The translations under genes and the position numbers were made by a program. The notes under the pieces are model-generated. The model was not told the DNA's origin, made no database searches, and saw only the letters and a list, made by a program, of their open reading frames with translations. From assembly GCA_902514095.1 (NCBI GenBank), contig CABXPS010000010.1:1-32231 (forward strand): a stretch of 32,231 nucleotides of DNA, in the 5' to 3' direction. Origin of the DNA: an uncultured marine group I thaumarchaeote (GTDB lineage: Archaea; Thermoproteota; Nitrososphaeria; Nitrososphaerales; Nitrosopumilaceae). Shown piece after piece: positions 15,303 to 22,856 of this stretch. Numbering within the stretch: the first letter of the stretch is position 1; each line of letters begins with the position of its first letter.

Positions 15303-15956
15303 CTATAGGCTTAATGCTAGCAGGATGAATGAATCTGAAACTCTCTGACATTTATCTGACATTTCTTCAATACCTTCTATCACATCTTTGATTAACAACA
15401 ATTCTTTCGGATCTTTTACTTCGTTTAGAAGTTTTATTGTTGCTTCTCTATATTTGATATCTATTTCTCTTTCTATGGTTTGTGTTTCTTGAGCCAATTC
15501 AATTGCATTGGCTGTATTTGTATTGAGACTTCTAATAATTTCATTTAGTTTGTAGACTTCATCCACTACTAATGAGATTAGTTCTGAAATATCTTTGTCA
15601 AGTTTTGAACTTTTTAGCGTAGTAATCTTTACATTTGAAAGTTTGAATGCAATGCCTGTAATGTAACCAGCTATTTCATCCATTGTGTAAGCTGTGTTTA
15701 GGAGATTTTCTCTATTCATGATTAATCCTCCTACATCTGCAACTTCCCGTGTAATTTTTCTTCTAAGATTTTCTACTTCTTCTTCTATAGTTGAGATTTG
15801 TTCTAACGTATTTTTGATTGCTTTCTTATCTTTTTTCATTAAAGAATCAGTTAGTGTTCCAAGTTCTCTAGATGCGTTTAGAATTCTATTGATCTCATCT
15901 TGTAAAACTGCTATTGCCTTTCTTTTTGCTTGAACTTCGAGTTCTCCACTATACAT
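15303..15956 (-). CDS. DUF47/PhoU-like protein
   Basis: 217 aa, all-helical. The pattern of long amphipathic helices with acidic metal-cluster positions (EEEVENLRRKITREVADVGG, then ENLLNTAYTMDEIAGYITGI, and TQTIEREIDIKYREATIKLL) fits the DUF47 branch of the PhoU superfamily (TIGR00153-like). These proteins often partner with phosphate or other inorganic-anion transporters and can bind iron clusters. No Pit-type permease is adjacent, so the link to phosphate is only by family. ATG start. It lies between endA and DNA ligase on the same strand but with gaps of 66-92 nt, so probably independent. Confidence 0.82.
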   Translation of the reverse strand: MYSGELEVQAKRKAIAVLQDEINRILNASRELGTLTDSLMKKDKKAIKNTLEQISTIEEEVENLRRKITREVADVGGLIMNRENLLNTAYTMDEIAGYITGIAFKLSNVKITTLKSSKLDKDISELISLVVDEVYKLNEIIRSLNTNTANAIELAQETQTIEREIDIKYREATIKLLNEVKDPKELLLIKDVIEGIEEMSDKCQRVSDSFILLALSL

Positions 15957-16022
15957 AACATAGAGTAAGAAACTTCGTGGTAATTTAAATCCTCTATGGT
16001 TTTTGATATTTTTCGAGCCTTA

Positions 16023-17789
16023 TTACATCAAATTTTTATCATGTGCTGATTTATTTTGTGCTTTGTACAGTGAAATTACTTCTTCATCTGTTGATGCATC
16101 TTCTGCAGTTTTTTCCATTCTTATTTTTCCTGTAAATTTTGGAAATCTTAATGCTAATCCTGCATTTTTTCTTATTTCATCTCGTGCCACCTTGTGAATT
16201 GGGCTAAGTGTAATTTCAGATGCTACAATTTCTATCACTAATTCTGGTTCAAACCAAACATCTGCTTCCATTTCACTAATGATACGTGGATTTTTTTTAA
16301 TTGTAGTTTTTGGATTTAAAATTTGATATAATTGATCTAAACTTTCATCTGTAAACCCTGTGCCCACTTTACAAATACTGGGAAATGTATCCGTATTTTC
16401 ATCATATGTTGAAAGTAATAATGTTCCATAACTTCCTGTTCTTCTCCCTTTACCAAAAAATCCTCCAATAACTACAAGATCTAAACTGTCTCCTAATTCA
16501 TTTCTATATTCTCTTTTTAATTTTAACCAGTGACTTCCTCTTGACCCTGCTTGATATGGTTTATCTAACATTTTTAACATTAACCCCTCACTTCCTGCAT
16601 TTATGCTGTTTTCAAAAAATTCTTGAATTTCATTTTCATTTTTTGCTATTGTCATTGGAATATATTTTGCAAATTCATTTTCTTTAACTATATTTTCTAA
16701 TTTTTTTCTTCTTTCACTATAGTTTAATTCTGTACAATTTTTTCCATTACAATATAATACATCAAAAAAATTCACTGTAATTGGATATTCTGTAACTGCT
16801 TTTTCAATTTTATATTTTCTTCTTCTATGCATTAATTCTTGAAATGGTAAAAAATCTCCTGTATTTTCATTAATTGCAACTATTTCTGCTTCTAGTATTG
16901 CATTTTCTGCTTGAATTATTTTTGGAATTTTTTCAATAATGTCTGGATAGTAATTTGAAATTTTTTCTAAACTTCTAGAAAATAATTCTATTTTTTCCCC
17001 TTCTACATGAATTTGAACTCTTTCTCCATCTAATTTGTATTCAATTGCAAATTCATTTCCTATTTTTTCGATTACTTCTTTTTCACTCTTAACTCTATCT
17101 GCAAGCATTGGACGGATTGGATTGAATAAATTTATTTTAAATTTTTCAATTCCTTGTATTCCTTCTATTGCTATTATTTCTGCAACTTTTCCTAAATCAC
17201 TTGATACATTATATGCATGTTGTAGTAATTTTCTATTTTCTTTATCGCCTGAATATGCAATTGCTAATGCATCCATAACTGTATTTTCTGCAATGCCTAA
17301 TCTTAGAGTTCCAAGTAAAATTTTTAAAATAAAACTTGCTTCTAATGGATTTGCATCGTTTAGTAAACTCGATATATATTTAATTTTCATGTCTTGTGAT
17401 TTTGACCCTCCTAATTTTGCAATTTTAAATAATGTTTCATATACTCTTTCTACTGTAATATTTTCCACCAAAAATGTTGTTTGTGTTTTTTGTTCTAGAA
17501 TTATTTCTGCTGCGTGTCCTAGATCCCCTCCTTTGTTGTATTCCTCTTCAATTTTTTTAATTGTTATTCCTGATGATTTTGAAATTGCCCTTATTGCTAA
17601 TTTTTCTGCAACCCCTAACTCAATACCTTCAAAATCTGGTCTTATTTTTCCTTGAATTAAGTATACTATCTTTGAAATTACCTCATGTGGTGTTTTTTCA
17701 AATAACTCTACTAGAAATTGAGTCAACTCTAATCTTTTTCTAGTTGATTCCATTTTTTCAAAAGATTCTGCTAAAATAGAATACTCCAT
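16023..17789 (-). CDS. lig: ATP-dependent DNA ligase (archaeal replicative type)
   Basis: 588-aa DNA ligase that joins Okazaki fragments and repair nicks. The N-terminal DNA-binding domain (1-220, e.g. ASFILKILLGTLRLGIAENT) is followed by the nucleotidyltransferase domain with motif I EYKLDGERVQIH (adenylated Lys252), LFSRSLEKIS (motif III region), AEIVAI (motif IIIa/IV region), GSEGLMLKM, and WLKLKREY (motif V). The OB-fold domain runs to the C-terminus (RFPKFTGKIRMEK). Length and order match archaeal Lig proteins (about 560-610 aa). Normal ATG start. It is the same strand as the next small membrane gene upstream, with a 37-nt gap. Confidence 0.96.
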   Translation of the reverse strand: MEYSILAESFEKMESTRKRLELTQFLVELFEKTPHEVISKIVYLIQGKIRPDFEGIELGVAEKLAIRAISKSSGITIKKIEEEYNKGGDLGHAAEIILEQKTQTTFLVENITVERVYETLFKIAKLGGSKSQDMKIKYISSLLNDANPLEASFILKILLGTLRLGIAENTVMDALAIAYSGDKENRKLLQHAYNVSSDLGKVAEIIAIEGIQGIEKFKINLFNPIRPMLADRVKSEKEVIEKIGNEFAIEYKLDGERVQIHVEGEKIELFSRSLEKISNYYPDIIEKIPKIIQAENAILEAEIVAINENTGDFLPFQELMHRRRKYKIEKAVTEYPITVNFFDVLYCNGKNCTELNYSERRKKLENIVKENEFAKYIPMTIAKNENEIQEFFENSINAGSEGLMLKMLDKPYQAGSRGSHWLKLKREYRNELGDSLDLVVIGGFFGKGRRTGSYGTLLLSTYDENTDTFPSICKVGTGFTDESLDQLYQILNPKTTIKKNPRIISEMEADVWFEPELVIEIVASEITLSPIHKVARDEIRKNAGLALRFPKFTGKIRMEKTAEDASTDEEVISLYKAQNKSAHDKNLM

Positions 17790-17826
17790 AATCTGGTTCT
17801 AACTATTCCTGAATAAAAGTTTGAAT

Positions 17827-18237
17827 CTAGATGTATCTGTAAATTGTTGGTTTATCTGAATCTTTGATATCTGATACTAGTGCAAAATTATGCAGTGGAT
17901 ATTCTTTTTTGTACTGTTTCATGAAACTCCATGCTACATCATGTGTTTTAAAATCTGTTCTAATTCCGTCAATTGTACTTTTTTTACCAAATACATCTAA
18001 TGGAACAATTCTATAGTTTTTGGGTCGATTGTGTGGTCTGGCTTTGAGGAACCATGTAAATGCAAAAATTACCACTGTGGCTAGAATTACATAATCTCCA
18101 GCTATTTTAAAAAATGTTATAATTATTCCTGGTATGGTTTGCCCAAATAATACTACTAGAAAACTTGAAAATGAAACTATTGCTATCACTGTAGAAATAT
18201 ACGTCTTCCAATCAAAGATTTTTTGAAAGGTATTCAT
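17827..18237 (-). CDS. Hypothetical membrane protein (136 aa)
   Basis: I do not recognise this protein. Two hydrophobic segments lie at about residues 12-35 (YISTVIAIVSFSSFLVVLFG) and 42-65 (FFKIAGDYVILATVVIFAFT). A basic turn (KARPHNRPKNYRI) and a soluble C-terminal domain of about 65 residues follow, with a VPLDVFGKKSTIDGIRT stretch and a WSFMKQYKKEYPLHNFALVS end. The topology suggests a small membrane-anchored cytosolic domain. ATG start. It lies between FBP aldolase/phosphatase and DNA ligase on the same strand; spacing of 37-65 nt allows a shared transcript but does not prove it. Confidence 0.65.
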   Translation of the reverse strand: MNTFQKIFDWKTYISTVIAIVSFSSFLVVLFGQTIPGIIITFFKIAGDYVILATVVIFAFTWFLKARPHNRPKNYRIVPLDVFGKKSTIDGIRTDFKTHDVAWSFMKQYKKEYPLHNFALVSDIKDSDKPTIYRYI

Positions 18238-18302
18238 ATCTTGTAGATACTGTGTTCTTTTTTGATTTAACTATTTCGTAAAATTATAAAAATATGAGAT
18301 CA

Positions 18303-19439
18303 CTAATCTGGATCTTCATAATTTTCTTTTCTATCTGTATTGGATTTATCATCTTCCATTGGTTTCATTTTTGTTTCAAGAATGTCCATTCTTGCTCTAT
18401 ATCCTTCAGCATATTCTAATTCTGATGGAACTAATGTGGCTGGATGAATGAATCCTTGACTTCTAATTGCCATTGCTTTCTTTGTTGCAATTTCTCTAAT
18501 GTAATCCCAATCAGGTGTTGAGAATCCATCAAACGGTCCTGTAAATTTACCATTATGCATACTAAAAACTAGTGCTTCTACAATTGGAATGCAGAAATTA
18601 ATTGATGCTGCTGAATTTAATTTAACTGGCATTAATGGCATGTTGTGGCTTCCTCTGGTATTGCCTGCAACATAATGTGGATTGTTAAACATGCTTCCCA
18701 CTTCTTCAGTTGCTGGAAAATTCTTTTGTGTTCTAACTAAACAAATTGGATCATCTTTTCCGACATATGTTCCTGCAATGTTGTGTAATCTGTCAGTTGA
18801 TGCATCTAAAATTGGTTCACCGTCTCTGGTGTATACTGAATCAACAACATATCTTCCTGGGTACATTAATGCTGCTTCAATTGTTGGTTTGTCTTCCCAT
18901 AATTGTAATTCTGCAATTTGTGCTTTTTCTACATCCATGATGTTGAATTTTACTCCACTTGCAAGACTTTTGTTTACAATTAATGCGGTATTGCTTAGTG
19001 TGTCTACAAACATTCTGTATATTGGATAATTGAATGCACCTGGTTCTGTTTTATCTGCTGCAAAAACAGTAAATGCTTCATTAGGTCTTTCTTCGAATTC
19101 CAATTCTGCAACTCCTGGACCCATTCCTTTAACATTTCCTGAAAAAGAATCTCTGAGTAAATCTTGACCTGCACCGTACAATCCTTCTTTTTTGGCAACC
19201 TCTGTTCCTGCCATGAAAGCATCCCATGCTAATTTGTGGATTTTTTCATTATCTACGCCATGTGTATGGGACATGACGATATGTGTGTCATCTCCACAAT
19301 ATCCTATGTAATGGTCAATGAGTAAATCTCCCGAATTTTCAACGGTATCTCTAATTGCTTTGATTAGGCCGTCACTTGGTTTTGTATGTCCTCCGATTCC
19401 CCCGACATCTGCTTTGATAACTGAAACTGTAATTTTCAT
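18303..19439 (-). CDS. fbp: Bifunctional fructose-1,6-bisphosphate aldolase/phosphatase
   Basis: 378-aa archaeal type V FBPase, which condenses triose phosphates and dephosphorylates the product to fructose 6-phosphate, committing carbon to gluconeogenesis. The N-terminus VIKADVGGIGGHTKPSD is the family signature, with metal ligands around GDDTHIVMSHTHG. The mobile-loop pair Tyr225 and Lys228 (AGTYVGKDDP) matches the Tyr and Schiff-base Lys known in the bifunctional enzyme, so both activities are expected. It ends in a polar tail (DDKSNTDRKENYEDPD). ATG start. In an autotroph using the HP/HB cycle this enzyme takes the fixed carbon on to sugars. Confidence 0.95.
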   Translation of the reverse strand: MKITVSVIKADVGGIGGHTKPSDGLIKAIRDTVENSGDLLIDHYIGYCGDDTHIVMSHTHGVDNEKIHKLAWDAFMAGTEVAKKEGLYGAGQDLLRDSFSGNVKGMGPGVAELEFEERPNEAFTVFAADKTEPGAFNYPIYRMFVDTLSNTALIVNKSLASGVKFNIMDVEKAQIAELQLWEDKPTIEAALMYPGRYVVDSVYTRDGEPILDASTDRLHNIAGTYVGKDDPICLVRTQKNFPATEEVGSMFNNPHYVAGNTRGSHNMPLMPVKLNSAASINFCIPIVEALVFSMHNGKFTGPFDGFSTPDWDYIREIATKKAMAIRSQGFIHPATLVPSELEYAEGYRARMDILETKMKPMEDDKSNTDRKENYEDPD

Positions 19440-19540
19440 ATATCTATTTTTTTCTTCTTTGATTTATGTGCTTTTAGTGAAGTCTTAAGATCACAAATTT
19501 ATTTTAAAAAATGTTTTTTTGTTAAAAAAATTCATTACAG

Positions 19541-19548
19541 TAATATAT
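19541..19548 (+). promoter_or_regulatory. TATA box for the EF-1alpha operon
   Basis: TAATATAT is centred about 25 nt before the ATG at 19570, the usual archaeal distance from TATA to the transcription start. This predicts a leaderless or nearly leaderless mRNA; no SD precedes the ATG. An earlier in-frame TTG at 19519 is upstream of this box and would not be transcribed from it. Confidence 0.5.
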
Positions 19549-19569
19549 GCCCTCGACATCGAATTCGAT

Positions 19570-20868
19570 ATGGCAGATAAACCACACTTAAACATGATTG
19601 TAACAGGTCATATTGATAACGGAAAATCCACAACTATGGGTCATTTCTTAATGGATCTAGGAGTTGTAGATGAAAGAACCATTGCAGCACACGGAGCCGA
19701 ATCCGAGAAGACCGGAAAAGGTGATACTTTCAAGTATGCATGGGTTATGGATAATATTAAAGATGAAAGAGAAAGAGGAATTACAATAGACTTAGCATTC
19801 CAAAAATTTGAGTCTAACAAATACTTCTTTACTTTAATTGATGCTCCTGGTCACAGGGACTTCATTAAAAATATGATTACTGGTGCTTCTGAAGCAGATG
19901 CCGCAATCTTAGTACTTTCAGCAAAAGAAGGTGAAACTGATACTGCAACTGCAGCAGGTGGTCAAGCAAGAGAACACGCATTTTTGCTCAAAACACTAGG
20001 TGTAAAACAAATTATTGTTGCAATTAACAAAATGGATGCAGTTGAATACAAAGAAGATGCCTTCAACGCAGCAAAAGAGAAAGGTGAAAAATTAGTAAAA
20101 TCTGTTGGTTACAAACTAGATGAAGTACCAATCATTCCAGTTTCTGGATGGAAAGGTGATAACTTGGTTAAGAAAACTGAGAACATGCCATGGTACTCTG
20201 GTAAAACACTACTTGAAGCATTTGATGACTTTAAAGTAGAAGAAAAACCAATTGGTAAACCATTAAGAACTCCAATTCAAGACGTTTATACAATTACTGG
20301 TGTAGGAACTGTACCTGTCGGTAGAGTTGAAACTGGTGTCATGAAAGCAGGACAAAAAATTATTGTAATGCCTTCTGGTGCACTTGGTGAAATCAAATCA
20401 ATTGAAACTCACCATACAGAAATGCCATCTGCAGAAGCAGGTGATAACATTGGTTTCAATCTAAGAGGTATTGAAAAGAAAGATATCAAGAGAGGAGATG
20501 TTCTTGGTACTCCTGATGCCCCACCAAATGTAGCAAAAGAATTCAAAGCCCAAATTATTGTTATACACCATCCAACAGCAATTGCACCTGGTTATACTCC
20601 AGTTATGCACGCACACACAACACAAGTTGCAGCAACTGTTACTGAGTTCCTACAAAAGATTAACCCAGCAACTGGTGCAGTTGAGGAAGAAAATCCAAAA
20701 TTCCTTAAAGTTGGGGATGCAGCAATTGTTAAGATTAGACCAGTTAGACCAACTTGTATCGAAACCTTCGAAGAATTCCCAGAGATGGGAAGATTCGCAC
20801 TTAGAGATATGGGTGCAACAATCGCAGCAGGTATTGTTAAGGAAATTACTGAAGAGTACAAACCATAG
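19570..20868 (+). CDS. tuf: Translation elongation factor EF-1alpha (aEF1A)
   Basis: 432-aa GTPase that delivers aminoacyl-tRNA to the ribosome. G1 is GHIDNGKST (13-21), where position 5 is Asn rather than the more usual His; the others are conventional: DERERGITIDLAF, DAPGHRDFIKNMITGAS, NKMD, and the archaeal beta-barrel domains ending ATIAAGIVKEITEEYKP. I placed the start at ATG 19570 (ADKPHLNMIVTGHIDNGKS); the TTG-led reading from 19519 adds 17 residues with no family counterpart and lies before the TATA box. Codons here favour A- or C-ending forms, unlike the T-rich neighbours, as expected for a very highly expressed gene. It leads a cluster with S10 and Rpo12. Confidence 0.97.
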   Translation: MADKPHLNMIVTGHIDNGKSTTMGHFLMDLGVVDERTIAAHGAESEKTGKGDTFKYAWVMDNIKDERERGITIDLAFQKFESNKYFFTLIDAPGHRDFIKNMITGASEADAAILVLSAKEGETDTATAAGGQAREHAFLLKTLGVKQIIVAINKMDAVEYKEDAFNAAKEKGEKLVKSVGYKLDEVPIIPVSGWKGDNLVKKTENMPWYSGKTLLEAFDDFKVEEKPIGKPLRTPIQDVYTITGVGTVPVGRVETGVMKAGQKIIVMPSGALGEIKSIETHHTEMPSAEAGDNIGFNLRGIEKKDIKRGDVLGTPDAPPNVAKEFKAQIIVIHHPTAIAPGYTPVMHAHTTQVAATVTEFLQKINPATGAVEEENPKFLKVGDAAIVKIRPVRPTCIETFEEFPEMGRFALRDMGATIAAGIVKEITEEYKP

Positions 20869-20877
20869 GCGTTTTTT

Positions 20878-21186
20878 ATGACACAAACTGCCCGTGTTAA
20901 ACTCACCTCCATAAGTCTACCTAAATTAGACACTGTTTGTGATGAAATAATGGGTATTGGTAAAAAAACTGGTGTTAAAGTAAAAGGTCCTACTCCACTT
21001 CCTGTAAAAAGATTACATGTTGCTACAAGAAAATCTCCTTGTGGCAGTGGTACTGAAACTTATGAAAAATGGGAAATGAGAATGCATAGAAGAATTATTA
21101 ATATTAATGCCGATGATAAAGCAATTAGACAATTGATGAGACTAAAAATTCCTGATGATGTCTATATTGAATTATCTCTGATATGA
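20878..21186 (+). CDS. rpsJ: 30S ribosomal protein S10
   Basis: 102-aa small-subunit protein. ARVKLTSISLPKLDTVCDEI, then KGPTPLPVKRLHVATRKSPCG, then KWEMRMHRRIININADDKAI and RLKIPDDVYIELSLI (approximate) are the universal S10 pattern, including the P-L-P loop. ATG start 9 nt after the EF-1alpha stop. The EF-1alpha/S10 order is conserved in Archaea. Probably cotranscribed with EF-1alpha; the shared promoter is the TATA box before that gene. Confidence 0.97.
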   Translation: MTQTARVKLTSISLPKLDTVCDEIMGIGKKTGVKVKGPTPLPVKRLHVATRKSPCGSGTETYEKWEMRMHRRIININADDKAIRQLMRLKIPDDVYIELSLI

Positions 21187-21225
21187 TTTGGTATCCTTAA
21201 ATTATAGAAATTATTGATGATAAAC

Positions 21226-21420
21226 ATGGCTGAAGAAATTACTGAAGAAATAGAAGAAACTCCTACTGAAACATTTGATGTAAATTATGCTTGCTTAAGA
21301 TGTGGAACAAGTGTTTCAAACACTGAATTATCTCGTTTACCTGAGATCAAATGTATTTGTGGATTCAGAGTATTTACTAAAGTTAGACCACCAGTAGTTA
21401 AAACTGTAAAAGCAATTTAA
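21226..21420 (+). CDS. rpoP: RNA polymerase subunit Rpo12 (RpoP)
   Basis: 64-aa zinc-binding polymerase subunit. ACLRCGTSVSNTELSRLPEI and KCICGFRVFTKVRPP give a CxxC...CxC-type zinc site, and the RVFTKVRPP end, then VKTVKAI, matches archaeal Rpo12. An acidic N-terminal extension (about 20 residues) precedes the ribbon. Starts at TTG 21214 and ATG 21217 are possible; I chose ATG 21226 because MAEEITEEIEE is the natural family start. It follows S10 by 39 nt and is part of the translation/transcription cluster. Confidence 0.9.
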   Translation: MAEEITEEIEETPTETFDVNYACLRCGTSVSNTELSRLPEIKCICGFRVFTKVRPPVVKTVKAI

Positions 21421-21618
21421 TTATCTGTCTTTTTTGTAACTATGCTCTCTTTGTAAATGAGTTCTCATATCTTCCATATTTGAGAATTTTTTCTTACATT
21501 CTTTGCAATCATACTGTAAATCTTTCCCATGAATTATTTGTTCATGATTCATTAATTCTTCTTGTTTTGAAAATTTTTTATCACATTTATCACATTGATA
21601 TTTTTTAAAAAAATTCAC
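21421..21618 (-). CDS. Two-finger C2H2 zinc-finger protein
   Basis: 65 aa. Finger 1 is YQCDKCDKKFSKQEELMNHE with the second His in QIIHG. Finger 2 is YDCKECKKKFSNMEDMRTHL with the second His in REHS. Both have C-x2-C-x12-H-x4-5-H spacing, very close to eukaryotic C2H2 fingers. The linker is short (GKDLQ). ATG start; it follows the CxxC-repeat gene with a 2-nt gap and ends against the stop of Rpo12. Likely a DNA- or RNA-binding protein; the target is unknown. Confidence 0.85.
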   Translation of the reverse strand: MNFFKKYQCDKCDKKFSKQEELMNHEQIIHGKDLQYDCKECKKKFSNMEDMRTHLQREHSYKKDR

Positions 21619-21620
21619 AT

Positions 21621-22031
21621 TTAGCCAAACTCTGCTTTCTTTTCATCCCAACATTTTCTACATAATTGACCTTCAATTTTCCAATGTCCTTTTGGATTAT
21701 GTCTAATTAAACCCATTTTTGTTTCACATAATGCACAAAAATTTTTCTTTTGATCATGATCTTTTTCTTTTTCATCGAAACATTTTTTGCATAATAATCC
21801 TTCCATGTCCCATTGCCATCTAGGTTCCCACAAATCTGTAATTTTTTGTGTAACTCCACATTTAACACATGGTTGTCTTACTTGACCTTCATAGTATTCT
21901 TTTGATTTATCAAAATGGCAATCTCCACAAAGTGAACCTTTGATATTCCATTCTTTTTTTGGTTTATGTCTGTGTGTTAATTCTTTATTGCAAATTGTAC
22001 AATTTGTTGCTTTTTTACTAAATAATCCCAT
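21621..22031 (-). CDS. Triple CxxC-repeat zinc protein
   Basis: 136 aa from the MGLFSKK start. It contains three similar units of about 40 residues, each with two CxxC-type pairs: CTICNKELTHRHKPKKEW with LCGDCHFDK; CVKCGVTQKITD with LCKKCFDEK; CALCETKMGLIRH with LCRKCWDEK. Each also has a Trp-Lys-Ile/Asp-Met-(E/K)-G bridge (WNIKGSLC, WDMEGLLC, WKIEGQLC). Each unit should bind one zinc as a treble-clef-like knuckle. An upstream ATG (22040) adds MID; I prefer 22031 because a TATA box centre near 22055-22061 puts transcription start about there. Function unknown. It forms a pair with the two-finger gene (2-nt gap). Confidence 0.75.
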   Translation of the reverse strand: MGLFSKKATNCTICNKELTHRHKPKKEWNIKGSLCGDCHFDKSKEYYEGQVRQPCVKCGVTQKITDLWEPRWQWDMEGLLCKKCFDEKEKDHDQKKNFCALCETKMGLIRHNPKGHWKIEGQLCRKCWDEKKAEFG

Positions 22032-22039
22032 ATCTATCA

Positions 22040-22081
22040 TTTACTTGAAAAATATTTAATTATTAAATGTAAACAAGTAAA
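22040..22081. repeat. Nested palindrome, candidate operator
   Basis: An outer perfect inverted repeat TTTACTTG (22040-22047) and CAAGTAAA (22074-22081) encloses an inner one, ATTTAAT-T-ATTAAAT (22054-22068). Both are centred within half a base of 22061. The inner palindrome overlaps the likely TATA box of the triple CxxC gene. This geometry suits a dimeric or tetrameric repressor. A small ribbon-helix-helix gene lies 69 bp away. Confidence 0.55.
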
Positions 22082-22149
22082 CCTCCTGTTGCTAACCTGA
22101 TCTATGATTATGTTGAAAAATAAAAATAAATTAAAATCAGAAAAACTGT

Positions 22150-22272
22150 CTATTTAGAAAGTAATTTTTCAAGAGCTTGACTTGCATTAAGCATGCCATT
22201 TTTCTTGGCAAATTCTTCAATCATTTTGTATTGTTTTTCACTAAAACATACTGGCATTGAACGTGTTTTCAT
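22150..22272 (-). CDS. Mini ribbon-helix-helix (RHH) DNA-binding protein (40 aa)
   Basis: Open frame ATG to TAG: MKTRSMPVCFSEKQYKMIEE, then FAKKNGMLNASQALEKLLSK. The beta strand (TRSMPVCFS), helix A (EKQYKMIEEFAKKNG) and a S/A-x-x-x-A-L helix B (NASQALEKLLSK) are the minimal RHH fold of CopG/Arc-type regulators. At 40 residues it is at the lower limit of the family. It lies on the same strand as the two zinc-finger genes downstream, 118 nt ahead of the nearest, with the nested palindrome between. Likely an autoregulator or a regulator of its neighbours; not an antitoxin as far as visible, since no toxin gene adjoins. Confidence 0.7.
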   Translation of the reverse strand: MKTRSMPVCFSEKQYKMIEEFAKKNGMLNASQALEKLLSK

Positions 22273-22346
22273 ATTGGTGATTTGAATATTTCACTAATAT
22301 CCTTTTCTCTGGGAACATATTTCAAACCGTTTCTCTTAGATCTACT

Positions 22347-22856
22347 GTGGTAAAGAAACGACAGATCTTAGTAATTGGAAATAATACTACTGGATGTACA
22401 CCAAAACATGAAAAAATTGCATATGAAATTGGAAAAGAAATTGCAAAATCTGGTTCATTACTAATTACTGGTGGATTAGGTGGAGTGATGAATGCATGTT
22501 GTCATGGTGCAAAAGACGCTAATGGTCTAACTATGGGGATAATTCCTCAAGATGATCCCAAATTCGCGAATGATTATTGTGATATTGTGATTCCTTCTGG
22601 AATGGGATTTACTCGTGATTTTCTTAATGCATTATCTGCAGATGGTGTAATTATTGTAGGTGGAGGTTCTGGAACTTTATCTGAGGTATGCGCTGCTTAT
22701 ATGAGTAAAAAACCAATGGTTGCAATTCGAGGTTTTGATAGTGCTATTACTCCGTACATTGATGATTATGTTGATCATCGAAAAAATGTGAAAATTATAG
22801 GTGCTGATACTTCTAAAGAAGCTGTTGATAAAATTTTAGAACTAATTACTGCATAG
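22347..22856 (+). CDS. LOG/SLOG-fold nucleotide-binding protein (TIGR00725-like)
   Basis: 169 aa, GTG start. ILVIGNNTTGCTPKHEKIAY begins a Rossmann-like fold; LLITGGLGGVMNACCHGAKD and IVGGGSGTLSEVCAAY (GGxGT-type phosphate loop) are the signature of the SLOG/LOG superfamily, in the branch usually called TIGR00725 or molybdenum-cofactor-carrier-like. The cytokinin-activating LOG catalytic motif PGGxGTxxE is changed here to GGGSGTLSE. It keeps the Glu but not the Pro, so activity on nucleotides is uncertain. The 3' end overlaps the convergent 3-hydroxyacyl-CoA dehydrogenase gene by 11 nt. Confidence 0.85.
   Translation: MVKKRQILVIGNNTTGCTPKHEKIAYEIGKEIAKSGSLLITGGLGGVMNACCHGAKDANGLTMGIIPQDDPKFANDYCDIVIPSGMGFTRDFLNALSADGVIIVGGGSGTLSEVCAAYMSKKPMVAIRGFDSAITPYIDDYVDHRKNVKIIGADTSKEAVDKILELITA

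Noticed and set aside
19519-19569. Upstream TTG start for EF-1alpha
   Set aside because: Adds 17 residues with no family counterpart and lies upstream of the likely TATA box at 19541; ATG 19570 gives the expected length.
22347-22856. LOG cytokinin-type phosphoribohydrolase
   Set aside because: The catalytic PGGxGT motif is GGGSGT; only the general SLOG fold is supported.
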